From assembly GCA_905211345.1 (NCBI GenBank), contig CAJMAO010000019.1:1-22253 (forward strand): a stretch of 22,253 nt of DNA. Reading direction: 5' to 3'. Source of the DNA: an uncultured Prevotella sp. (GTDB lineage: Bacteria; Bacteroidota; Bacteroidia; Bacteroidales; Bacteroidaceae). The notes below the pieces were generated by a model, which worked only from the letters and a program-made list of their open reading frames with translations, did no database searches and was not told where the DNA came from. A program made the position numbers and the translations under genes. Positions 1 to 6,213 of this stretch are shown piece by piece; the first letter of the stretch is position 1, and each line of letters starts with the position of its first letter.

Positions 1-20
1 GGCCTTTTAGCGTGCGTTTT

Positions 21-47
21 GCCGTCTTTTGCAAGCCGAAAGACGGC
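21..47. repeat. Prevotella-type repeat hairpin downstream of cmk
   Basis: GCCGTCTTT at 21-29 pairs perfectly with AAAGACGGC at 39-47, leaving a 9-nt loop. It lies just past the cmk stop codon on the minus strand. It belongs to the GCCGTCTTTT / GGCCACCTTTT family seen again near 5953, 13411, 16603, 20540 and 22162. It could end cmk transcription, but on the minus strand the stem is followed by AAAACG rather than a T-run, so a terminator role is only inferred. Confidence 0.6.
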
Positions 48-57
48 CTTTTGCATT

Positions 58-750
58 TTATGCGTTTGCCGCCTCGTTGTATTTCTCAATCAGCCAAGCC
101 TTCTGCTGGGCTATTGTCATGTTGCTGTTGTCAAGTTCTAGGGCGTCGTCGGCTTTGCGCAGGGGTGACACTTCGCGGTGGGAGTCGATGTAGTCGCGAT
201 CCTCTACGTTCTTCAGTATTTCCTTGTAGTCGGCTTCCATGCCTTTTGCTTTCAGCTCGTCGTAGCGCCGCCGGGCGCGCACTTCTGCCGATGCTGTTAC
301 GAACACCTTGAGTTCCGCGTCGGGAAACACCGTCGTGCCGATGTCCCTTCCGTCCATTACCACGCCCTTGTCCTTGCCCATTGCCTGCTGCCTTGCTACG
401 AGCGCCCGCCTTACGAAGGGCAGGGTCGCTATCGGGCTGACGTGGTTTGACACTTCGATTGTGCGTATGTCGTTTTCCACTAGCCGCCCGTTGAGGTAAG
501 TGTCTGGCCGCCCCGTCGAGGCGTTGAACTTGAACGAGATGTCTATATCGCCCATACGGCTTTCCAGTTCGCCGGTGTTTATCGTGCCGTCGGTGTCGAA
601 CAGTCTGTTTTGCAGCGCGTAGAGCGTCACGGCGCGGTACATTGCGCCGGTGTCAACGTAAACGTATCCAATCTCTCGCGCTAGGTCTTTGGCCATCGTG
701 CTCTTGCCGCACGACGAGTATCCGTCTATGGCTATCGTGATTTTTTTCAT
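58..750 (-). CDS. cmk: Cytidylate kinase
   Basis: Transfers phosphate from ATP to CMP or dCMP in the cytoplasm, feeding CTP and dCTP synthesis and salvage. The 230-residue protein has the usual length. The P-loop GYSSCGKST sits at residues 10-18, followed by the DTGAMYRAVTLYAL segment that shapes the CMP site. The conserved GRDIGTTVFPDA motif is near residue 134, and an arginine-rich lid (RARRRYDELKAKG) follows. The ATG at 750 is the natural start because the P-loop begins right after it. It is the second gene of a minus-strand pair, 27 bp after porQ, with no promoter-like box in the gap, so it is probably co-transcribed with porQ. Identification is secure. Confidence 0.97.
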   Translation of the reverse strand: MKKITIAIDGYSSCGKSTMAKDLAREIGYVYVDTGAMYRAVTLYALQNRLFDTDGTINTGELESRMGDIDISFKFNASTGRPDTYLNGRLVENDIRTIEVSNHVSPIATLPFVRRALVARQQAMGKDKGVVMDGRDIGTTVFPDAELKVFVTASAEVRARRRYDELKAKGMEADYKEILKNVEDRDYIDSHREVSPLRKADDALELDNSNMTIAQQKAWLIEKYNEAANA

Positions 751-777
751 AAGATAAAGAAATGAGTAAAGTGTCGT

Positions 778-1725
778 TTAAAGGCTGTATGTCAGGTTTA
801 CGAGCAATGAATTCGATGAAACGTGGTATTTCCCGTAAGCCAGTTGCAGCTTGAAGCGTTCGAGTTGCAGGCCAGCGCCCAGCGACAGGCCCGCCATGTG
901 GCTGCTTTCCTCGTCGGTGCCCTTTAGCGTTGTCATCTCGTCGGCGCGCCGGAAGTTATAGCCAGCGGCTACGTATATACGCTGTGAGAACATTATGTCG
1001 ACACCGGCCACAAGGTGGTTGAAGAAGCCGTAGTCCCAGTTGGTAAGGTCGACGAGCGTGGCCGACACGCGGAAAGGCAGCGCGTCGAATTTCTTACTGA
1101 CACCTGCCTGAACGTCGAGGGGCATCCGTTCGTAATCGTCATGGTACGCCTTGAGCTGTCCTCCGAGGTTTTTCGCCACGAGCGACACCGACCATTCGCG
1201 CTCAGGGTCATAGTAGTTGAGGCCCAAGTCTACGCCGACGGCCCACGAACTGTAGTCGCCTATGTAAGAGTTGATAACCTTTGCCGTTATTCCGCCCACT
1301 ATCCTGTCGCTTAAAATGTAGCTGAACACTCCGCTTATGGCTATGTCTTTGGCCGAGAACTCGCCTGTCTGCACGTTGTTCTGGTCCATTTCCTTCATCG
1401 TTCCGTAGTCCATGTATTGCGCCGTAACCGCCACCGACGCTTTCTGCTTTATTATCCTGTTGAACGACGCGCTCGCCGTTGTCGCTCCGGCCATGTAGGT
1501 CATGAAGTTAAGGTTTATGCTTTTGTCGCTCACCGAGGCCAGCAGCGCCGGGTTGCTGAACATCAGCGCCGGGTCGTCTTCAATGATTGTGATGTTGTCT
1601 CCGCCGAGAGCCGCGGCGTGGGCGCTTACCGGCAGGCGCAGGAAGTTGTACGCCGTCTGGCTTTCTTGCGCCCGGCTTAAGAGTGCGAAAAGTGTCAACA
1701 GGAGCGAAAAAACGGTTTTTTTCAT
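778..1725 (-). CDS. porQ: Type IX secretion system protein PorQ
   Basis: A 315-residue predicted outer-membrane beta-barrel of the PorV/PorQ (FadL-like) family. Residues 1-19 form a signal peptide (MKK, a leucine-rich core, then SRA-Q). The mature protein opens with TAYNFLRLPVSAHAAALGG, the typical PorQ N-terminus, followed by DPALMFSNPALL. Alternating aromatic and polar strands run to the terminal LLVNLTYSL, a barrel-closing strand. In studied Bacteroidota, PorQ is part of the T9SS attachment machinery at the cell surface; that role is family knowledge, not visible here. Location next to cmk rather than inside a por cluster is, as I recall, usual. The start ATG precedes the signal peptide, and a TATCTTTG box lies 22 bp upstream. 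Confidence 0.85.
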   Translation of the reverse strand: MKKTVFSLLLTLFALLSRAQESQTAYNFLRLPVSAHAAALGGDNITIIEDDPALMFSNPALLASVSDKSINLNFMTYMAGATTASASFNRIIKQKASVAVTAQYMDYGTMKEMDQNNVQTGEFSAKDIAISGVFSYILSDRIVGGITAKVINSYIGDYSSWAVGVDLGLNYYDPEREWSVSLVAKNLGGQLKAYHDDYERMPLDVQAGVSKKFDALPFRVSATLVDLTNWDYGFFNHLVAGVDIMFSQRIYVAAGYNFRRADEMTTLKGTDEESSHMAGLSLGAGLQLERFKLQLAYGKYHVSSNSLLVNLTYSL

Positions 1726-1746
1726 TTAAATCTGTTATTTTTGGCG

Positions 1747-1754
1747 CAAAGATA
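1747..1754 (-). promoter_or_regulatory. Putative porQ-cmk promoter (-7 box)
   Basis: The minus strand reads TATCTTTG, a perfect match to the Bacteroidota -7 consensus TAnnTTTG, 22 bp before the porQ ATG. No clear TTG -33 element is seen. The matching region, around 1774-1780, overlaps the -7 box of the divergent promoter. Confidence 0.6.
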
Positions 1755-1776
1755 CATCTTTTTCAAATATCTGAGT

Positions 1777-1784
1777 TACTTTTG
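1777..1784 (+). promoter_or_regulatory. Putative promoter of the tonB operon (-7 box)
   Basis: TACTTTTG matches TAnnTTTG. Transcription would start near 1790, giving a leader of about 98 nt before the GTG at 1888. In that leader GCACATAC (1807-1814) and GTATGTGC (1848-1855) can pair as an 8-bp hairpin of unknown role. Confidence 0.5.
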
Positions 1785-1887
1785 CATAGTTAAAAGATAG
1801 TGTCTTGCACATACATTCTTGATTATAACGTGAAAAACGACGGATTAGTATGTGCGGGTCGTAAAGTGCTGTTTTTCATAGCGGTAA

Positions 1888-2607
1888 GTGGAAATAAAGA
1901 AGTCATACAGGGCCGATCTCGACAACCGGCGGGCGTCAGCTTTCCTGCTGGGGCTTGTCGTTGTGCTTTCGGTATTCCTTGCCGCGCTTGAATTCTCGAC
2001 GCAAAACAGTGTGACTGAGGCCGACGACGACATGCTTGACGACGTGGCGCAAGATATCGAGATGATGCCAGTAATCCACCGTGACGACATGATTGCTGCC
2101 ACGCAAAGTTCAAAGCCGTCAGCCGTATCAGACAAACTGAACATCGTAGACAAGCCCGTAAAGGACTTGGCCGACGAACGTCCGCAGGCGGATAAAGACC
2201 TGTTGGCACGGCTGATAAGCATGAGTGTCGGCGGCGTAACCGACATACGGATGAAGGCTTTGTCGCCGGTAACGTTGTCAGAGACCGACAAACCAGTCGA
2301 TTTCCGTGTCGTAGAGCGATTGCCCGAGTTTCCCGGTGGCATGTCGGAGTTTGTGCAGTGGCTTACGAAAAACCTGAAATATCCTGTCACGGCGCAACGT
2401 GCGAAGGTGCAAGGCACGGTGCTCGTGTCGTTCATAATCAATAAAGACGGCAGCACGACGGCGCACAAGGTGGTTAAGTCGGCCGCTCCCGAGCTTGACC
2501 GTGAGGCGTTGCGCGTGTTGCGGATGATGCCTAAATGGGAACCCGGAGAAGACCGCGGCGGGCCTTGCCGCACGTATTTCTGCATACCGATAGTGTTTAA
2601 AATTTAA
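1888..2607 (+). CDS. TonB-family energy transducer
   Basis: A 239-residue inner-membrane-anchored periplasmic protein expected to couple the proton-motive force (through ExbB/ExbD) to outer-membrane TonB-dependent receptors. The N-terminus is short, basic and cytoplasmic (MEIKKSYRADLDNRR), followed by one membrane helix at about residues 17-36. A charged linker lacks the Pro-Lys repeats of enterobacterial TonB. The C-terminal TonB domain runs from about residue 137, opening with VVERLPEFPGGMSEFVQWL and containing YPVTAQRAKVQGTVLVSF. The start is GTG; no upstream ATG gives the canonical Bacteroidota N-terminus, so I trust the GTG. It is first in a plus-strand run, 35 bp before the prenyl synthase. 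Which receptor it serves cannot be told. Confidence 0.85.
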   Translation: MEIKKSYRADLDNRRASAFLLGLVVVLSVFLAALEFSTQNSVTEADDDMLDDVAQDIEMMPVIHRDDMIAATQSSKPSAVSDKLNIVDKPVKDLADERPQADKDLLARLISMSVGGVTDIRMKALSPVTLSETDKPVDFRVVERLPEFPGGMSEFVQWLTKNLKYPVTAQRAKVQGTVLVSFIINKDGSTTAHKVVKSAAPELDREALRVLRMMPKWEPGEDRGGPCRTYFCIPIVFKI

Positions 2608-2642
2608 TCATATAACCTGAATTAGTCAAAACCTGAACAGTT

Positions 2643-3617
2643 ATGTTGACAGCAAACGAAATCCTTGAAAAAATCAATACATATATTGCCAACTTGCCAT
2701 ACACGCGCAGTCCTCGGAGCCTTTACGAGCCTGTGAGGTATGTCTTGTCGATGGGCGGCAAGCGCATACGTCCCTCGCTGATGCTAATGGCTTATAATAT
2801 GTATAAAGACGATGTTGATAACATTCTGCCTTTAGCTTGCGCAATCGAGACGTATCACAACTATACGCTGCTGCACGACGACCTTATGGACAACGCCGAA
2901 GTGAGGCGCGGCAAACCGACTGTGCATGTTAAATGGGATGCCAACACCGCAATCCTTTCAGGAGACAGCATGTTGGTGCTGGCTTACAGTTGTTTCCTGA
3001 AGTGCCATGAGGGTAAATTGAAACCTGTACTGAGTCTTTTTACCGAGACGGCTCTTGAGATAGGAGAGGGTCAACAGTATGACATGGATTTCGAGACGCG
3101 CACGGATGTGACCGAGGATGAGTACATCGAGATGATACGTTTGAAGACAAGCGTGTTGCTGGCGTGCGCCCTGAAGATAGGCGCAATACTCGCCGACGCG
3201 CCTGAAAGCGACGCCGACGCGTTGTATAAGTTCGGCGAACAGATGGGGCTTGCGTTCCAGTTACAGGACGACTATCTTGATGTTTACGGCGACCCGGCCG
3301 TGTTCGGCAAGGCTATCGGCGGTGATATTCTCTGCAATAAGAAGACATACATGCTGATAAACGCCTTCAACCGCGCCGACGCTGCGCAGCGACGTGAGCT
3401 TATGAAGTGGGTTACGGCCGAGCGTTTCGATCCGGAAGAGAAAATAGCGGCGGTCACTTCGCTGTATGACAAGCTGGGCATAGGTCGTCTTGCTGAAGAA
3501 AAGATAGAGTATTATTTCGCGCAAAGCAGGAAATATCTTGCCGAAGTCAGTCTGCCCGAAGACCGCAAATCGGTGCTCGAGGCGTATGCCGACAAGATGA
3601 TGAAGCGGAAGCATTGA
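2643..3617 (+). CDS. Polyprenyl diphosphate synthase (probably short-chain, C15-C20)
   Basis: A trans-isoprenyl diphosphate synthase that condenses IPP with allylic diphosphates to make precursors for quinones and other isoprenoids. The 324-residue protein has GGKRIRP near residue 40 for substrate binding. The first aspartate-rich motif is DDLMD at residues 79-83 and the second is QDDYLD with its first Asp at 209. The first motif is the uninserted DDxxD form, and a tyrosine sits five residues before it. A bulky residue at that position limits chain length in characterised enzymes, so a C15 or C20 product is inferred rather than a long quinone tail. It lies between the TonB gene and an unknown ORF on the same strand, with gaps of 35 and 43 bp. 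Confidence 0.9.
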   Translation: MLTANEILEKINTYIANLPYTRSPRSLYEPVRYVLSMGGKRIRPSLMLMAYNMYKDDVDNILPLACAIETYHNYTLLHDDLMDNAEVRRGKPTVHVKWDANTAILSGDSMLVLAYSCFLKCHEGKLKPVLSLFTETALEIGEGQQYDMDFETRTDVTEDEYIEMIRLKTSVLLACALKIGAILADAPESDADALYKFGEQMGLAFQLQDDYLDVYGDPAVFGKAIGGDILCNKKTYMLINAFNRADAAQRRELMKWVTAERFDPEEKIAAVTSLYDKLGIGRLAEEKIEYYFAQSRKYLAEVSLPEDRKSVLEAYADKMMKRKH

Positions 3618-3660
3618 TTTTTATTCATTAACCCTTAACTTTTAAATCCCTGTTAGTTTA

Positions 3661-4365
3661 ATGCCTTACCGACGACTTCCTAAGACCGACGCGGCACGCC
3701 TCAGGGCGTTGAAAACGGTGCTCGACAGCAACGATATATACACTGTGCGCAACCGTTTCATCGACTGGCAGACCATAAACCGCGCCCAACCGGCTTACGA
3801 CAGGTTGCTCACTGCCTCTGAGCAGTACCGTCTGACGTATGCGGCGCAGCTCAGGGGTACAGGCAAAATCGACCGCTTGCAGCATAACGCGCTGATGTAT
3901 GTCAGCCATTTCCTGCAAGTGTTGATGATGGCTGTAGAGCGTGGGGAGATAAAGAAATCAGCCTTGCGCCTGTACGGGCTTGACGAGGACGCGAAGTCTT
4001 TACCCAATATGAGGAGCGCGACCGACCTGCTGAAGTGGGGGAAGCTGGCCGTAGAGGGCGAGAAAAACCGCGTAAAGGCAGGCGGCAGGCCGATATATAA
4101 CCCTACGATAGGCATGGTGGCCACGCATGTAGACATATTCAGCGACGTTTACGGGCAGCAGAGGCGCTTGCGTGAGCGTACCGCCAAGGCGTTGGAGAAC
4201 CTGAAGATGATACGCCCCGAGGTTGATTCGGTGCTGCTGGAGCTGTGGAACCAGATTGAGGCCCATTTTAAAGACGAGCCGCCCGAGACGCGTTTCGACC
4301 TTTGCCGGAAGTTCGGCGTGGTGTATTATTATCGTAAAAATGAAAATAAAGGAGAGGATGAGTAA
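3661..4365 (+). CDS. Conserved Bacteroidota protein of unknown function
   Basis: I cannot assign a function. The 234-residue protein has no signal peptide or membrane helix, is rich in Arg, Lys and Leu, and is mostly predicted helical. Notable stretches are MPYRRLPKTDAARLRAL at the start, a helical middle ending in GGRPIYNPTIGMVATHVDIFSD near residues 140-160, and an acidic, lysine-rich tail (YYYRKNENKGEDE). No metal-binding cluster or nucleotide-binding loop is visible. The first 20 residues resemble hypothetical proteins I recall from Bacteroidales. Genomic position between a prenyl synthase and TatD suggests co-transcription but gives no firm clue to the role. The ATG at 3661 is the first in frame. 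Confidence 0.8.
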   Translation: MPYRRLPKTDAARLRALKTVLDSNDIYTVRNRFIDWQTINRAQPAYDRLLTASEQYRLTYAAQLRGTGKIDRLQHNALMYVSHFLQVLMMAVERGEIKKSALRLYGLDEDAKSLPNMRSATDLLKWGKLAVEGEKNRVKAGGRPIYNPTIGMVATHVDIFSDVYGQQRRLRERTAKALENLKMIRPEVDSVLLELWNQIEAHFKDEPPETRFDLCRKFGVVYYYRKNENKGEDE

Positions 4366-4450
4366 TGGGTGTTGAAAATCAGGCATACGCCTTTACGTTT
4401 CATCCTTATTCTTTATTACTTTCTTTTCTTTCTTCTTAAAGAGTAAAGCA

Positions 4451-5230
4451 ATGCATTTTATTGACACACATGCGCATCTTGACGGCGTTGAGTTTGACGC
4501 CGACCGCGACGAAGTGGTAGCCCGCGCGCAAGCCGCCGGAGTAAGCAAAGTGTTCATTCCGGCAGTCAATTTGCCGTCAGTTGACTCAATACTGGCCGTC
4601 AGTCGCCGTTATCCCGGTTATGCTTTGCCCATGATAGGGCTGCATCCTGAAGACGTGAAGGCCGACTGGCGCGATGTGTTGGATTGTATGCGTGCGCGGC
4701 TTGACATGCCTGACAGCCCGTTTATAGCCATTGGCGAGGTGGGGCTTGATTATTATTGGAGCCGTGAGTTTGAGCGGGAACAGCTTGAGGCGTTTGAAGA
4801 ACAAGTGCGCTGGTCGGTGGAAACGCGCCTGCCGTTGATGATACACTGCCGCAAGGCGCAGAATGAAATGGTGCGCCTGTTGCGCCCGTATGCCAAGGAT
4901 TTGCCCGGCGGAGTGTTCCATTGTTTTACCGGGAATGAGAAAGAAGCGGCCGAACTGTTGCAGTTTGACAACTTCATGCTCGGCATAGGCGGCGTGCTTA
5001 CGTTTAAGAAAAGCCACTTGCCCGAAGTTCTGCCCGCCGCCGTTCCGCTGTCGCGCGTCGTCCTTGAGACTGACGCTCCTTACATGGCGCCTGTACCGAT
5101 GCGCGGCAAGCGTAATGAGAGCGCATACGTGGCGTATGTGTTGGGGCGGTTGGCCGAGTGTTATGGAGTGGGCGAGGACTACGTGGCAAGCGTCACGACG
5201 GAAAACGCAAGGAAAGTGTTTGGCATATAA
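4451..5230 (+). CDS. TatD-family metal-dependent hydrolase (DNase)
   Basis: A TIM-barrel amidohydrolase-superfamily enzyme of 259 residues, the usual size. Metal ligands can be read: the HxH motif in FIDTHAHLDG (H7, H9), a glutamate in IGEVGLDYYW near residue 96, histidines in MIHCRKA near 131 and in FHCFTG near 157, and the aspartate of ETDAPYMAPVP near 206, followed by the family signature RGKRNESAYV. TatD enzymes act as 3'-5' exonucleases on DNA or RNA and are linked to DNA repair; substrate here is inferred. It is the last gene of the plus-strand run, 85 bp after the unknown ORF, and converges on sugE across a long inverted repeat. Confidence 0.92.
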   Translation: MHFIDTHAHLDGVEFDADRDEVVARAQAAGVSKVFIPAVNLPSVDSILAVSRRYPGYALPMIGLHPEDVKADWRDVLDCMRARLDMPDSPFIAIGEVGLDYYWSREFEREQLEAFEEQVRWSVETRLPLMIHCRKAQNEMVRLLRPYAKDLPGGVFHCFTGNEKEAAELLQFDNFMLGIGGVLTFKKSHLPEVLPAAVPLSRVVLETDAPYMAPVPMRGKRNESAYVAYVLGRLAECYGVGEDYVASVTTENARKVFGI

Positions 5231-5234
5231 AATG

Positions 5235-5334
5235 AAAGGTAAAAAGGTAAAACAGTAAAAAGGTAAAACAGTAAGGCAGCCATGACAGGGCATCAAACTT
5301 TTTACCTTTTTACTGTTTTACCTTTTTATCTTTT
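5235..5334. terminator. Long inverted repeat between tatD and sugE, probable bidirectional terminator
   Basis: The left arm (5235-5268) is built from repeats of AAAAAGGTAAAACAGT-like words. The right arm (5299-5334) is its near-perfect reverse complement, giving about 30 paired positions around a 30-nt loop. Both strands read out of the stem into T-rich sequence, which fits termination for the two convergent genes. The right arm reaches to within 5 bp of the sugE stop codon. Confidence 0.65.
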
Positions 5335-5338
5335 AATC

Positions 5339-5662
5339 TCAGTGCGCCATTTTCAGCCCTATTATCGAAACTATCAGCGTGGTGATAAAGAACATCCTAG
5401 CGAACGTGGCCGGTTCTTTGAAAAAAACTATGCCTGCTACGACAGTGCCAACCGCGCCAATGCCCGTCCACACTGGATAGGCCGTGCCTATCGGGATGGT
5501 GTGTACGGCTTTTGCCAAAAGCACCATGCTCAGTGTAAGGCTGGCCAAGAATCCGGCGCACCAAGCCCAGTGCTCCGTTCCTGTTGTTTCCTTCATCTTG
5601 CCCAGACAGAAGGCAAAGCCCGTCTCGAACAGTCCTGCTATGATAAGTATAATCCAGTTCAT
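5339..5662 (-). CDS. sugE: SMR-family exporter, SugE/Gdx type (guanidinium exporter)
   Basis: A 107-residue small multidrug resistance protein with four membrane helices that works as a dual-topology dimer. The essential glutamate is in helix 1 (AGLFETGFAF, residue 13). The segment IPIGTAYPVWTGIGAVGT in helix 3 is the hallmark of the SugE/Gdx branch rather than the EmrE branch. Characterised members export guanidinium in exchange for protons; substrate here is inferred from that motif. It is a single-gene unit with its own TACTTTTG box. The predicted transcript start (near 5694) leaves a leader of only about 31 nt, too short for a guanidine riboswitch, so control by that route looks absent. 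Confidence 0.88.
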   Translation of the reverse strand: MNWIILIIAGLFETGFAFCLGKMKETTGTEHWAWCAGFLASLTLSMVLLAKAVHTIPIGTAYPVWTGIGAVGTVVAGIVFFKEPATFARMFFITTLIVSIIGLKMAH

Positions 5663-5699
5663 AATTTACCAAAAGGTTTAATCATGTTGAGGTGGAATG

Positions 5700-5707
5700 C
5701 AAAAGTA
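5700..5707 (-). promoter_or_regulatory. Putative sugE promoter (-7 box)
   Basis: The minus strand reads TACTTTTG, matching TAnnTTTG, 37 bp upstream of the sugE ATG. No -33 TTG at the expected distance was found. Confidence 0.55.
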
Positions 5708-5812
5708 ATAAATTGCGTTGACATCCCATGCCTGTTTCATGGAATATTTCATCACCCTTAAATATAAGGCGGTGTCCGGTCAGTGCCGTTATCGGGCCAT
5801 GATTGGCAACCA

Positions 5813-5900
5813 TTCCTGTTGAGACGCGGTTTGTAGTGCCTGCCGCCGTAAAGCGCATAGCCATTAAATGAAGACGCTATAAACCTCGTTTCAACAGGAA
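5813..5900 (+). other. Long imperfect hairpin, possible structured RNA or small repeat element
   Basis: Positions 5813-5838 pair with 5875-5900 at 25 of 26 positions; the one mismatch is C5827 against T5886, and the loop is 36 nt. The three non-Watson-Crick pairs (5823/5890, 5833/5880, 5837/5876) are all G-U on the plus strand and would be A-C on the minus strand, which favours a plus-strand RNA. TCGTTTC (5886-5892) can instead pair locally with GAAACGA (5898-5904), so two folds compete. Shorter hairpins lie just upstream between 5750 and 5810. There is no T-run, and no good promoter in front of it. Known family not recognised. Confidence 0.5.
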
Positions 5901-5952
5901 ACGAAATTAGGGAGACTTGGTATTCTCGGCACTAAAGCTGTGGATTGAATTT

Positions 5953-6035
5953 CAATATGCCGTCTTTTGGTCTGCAATATGCCGTCTTTCGTCGTGTAAA
6001 AGGCCACCTTTTGCCGACCAAAAGGCGGCATATTG
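5953..6035. repeat. Prevotella-type repeat with 20-bp inverted arms
   Basis: The 20-bp left arm (5953-5972, CAATATGCCGTCTTTTGGTC) pairs with 6016-6035 with one G-U type mismatch. The 43-nt loop holds another ATGCCGTCTTTC unit and an AAAAGGCCACCTTTT unit. It lies between the sugE and alaS promoters. Function unknown. Confidence 0.7.
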
Positions 6036-6155
6036 TAAACGTGTTGACAGTCAATGCGTTACAGATGCGTAATGTGCCGCTATGCCGACGGACGCATGGC
6101 GGGGGTGTGTTTGTGCCTGACGTATCGGTCGGAACACCAATGTTTTTTGCAATAA

Positions 6156-6187
6156 TTTGGCGTTTTGTAGGATTTTGTGTAATTTTG
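6156..6187 (+). promoter_or_regulatory. alaS promoter
   Basis: TTTG at 6156-6159, a 20-bp spacer, then TAATTTTG at 6180-6187, a full Bacteroidota promoter. The transcript would begin near 6193, downstream of an in-frame ATG at 6157, which rules that ATG out as the alaS start. Confidence 0.75.
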
Positions 6188-6213
6188 CCGCTCGTAAAGA
6201 AAATCTTTTTAAC

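Noticed and set aside
178..450. Plus-strand open frames inside cmk, porQ and other genes
   Set aside because: They are antisense shadows of clear genes with no independent support.
5663..5700. Guanidine riboswitch in front of sugE
   Set aside because: The predicted leader is about 31 nt and lacks the known guanidine-aptamer motifs.
6157..6213. Upstream in-frame ATG extending alaS by 19 residues
   Set aside because: It lies inside the predicted promoter, and the extension is not part of the normal AlaRS N-terminus.
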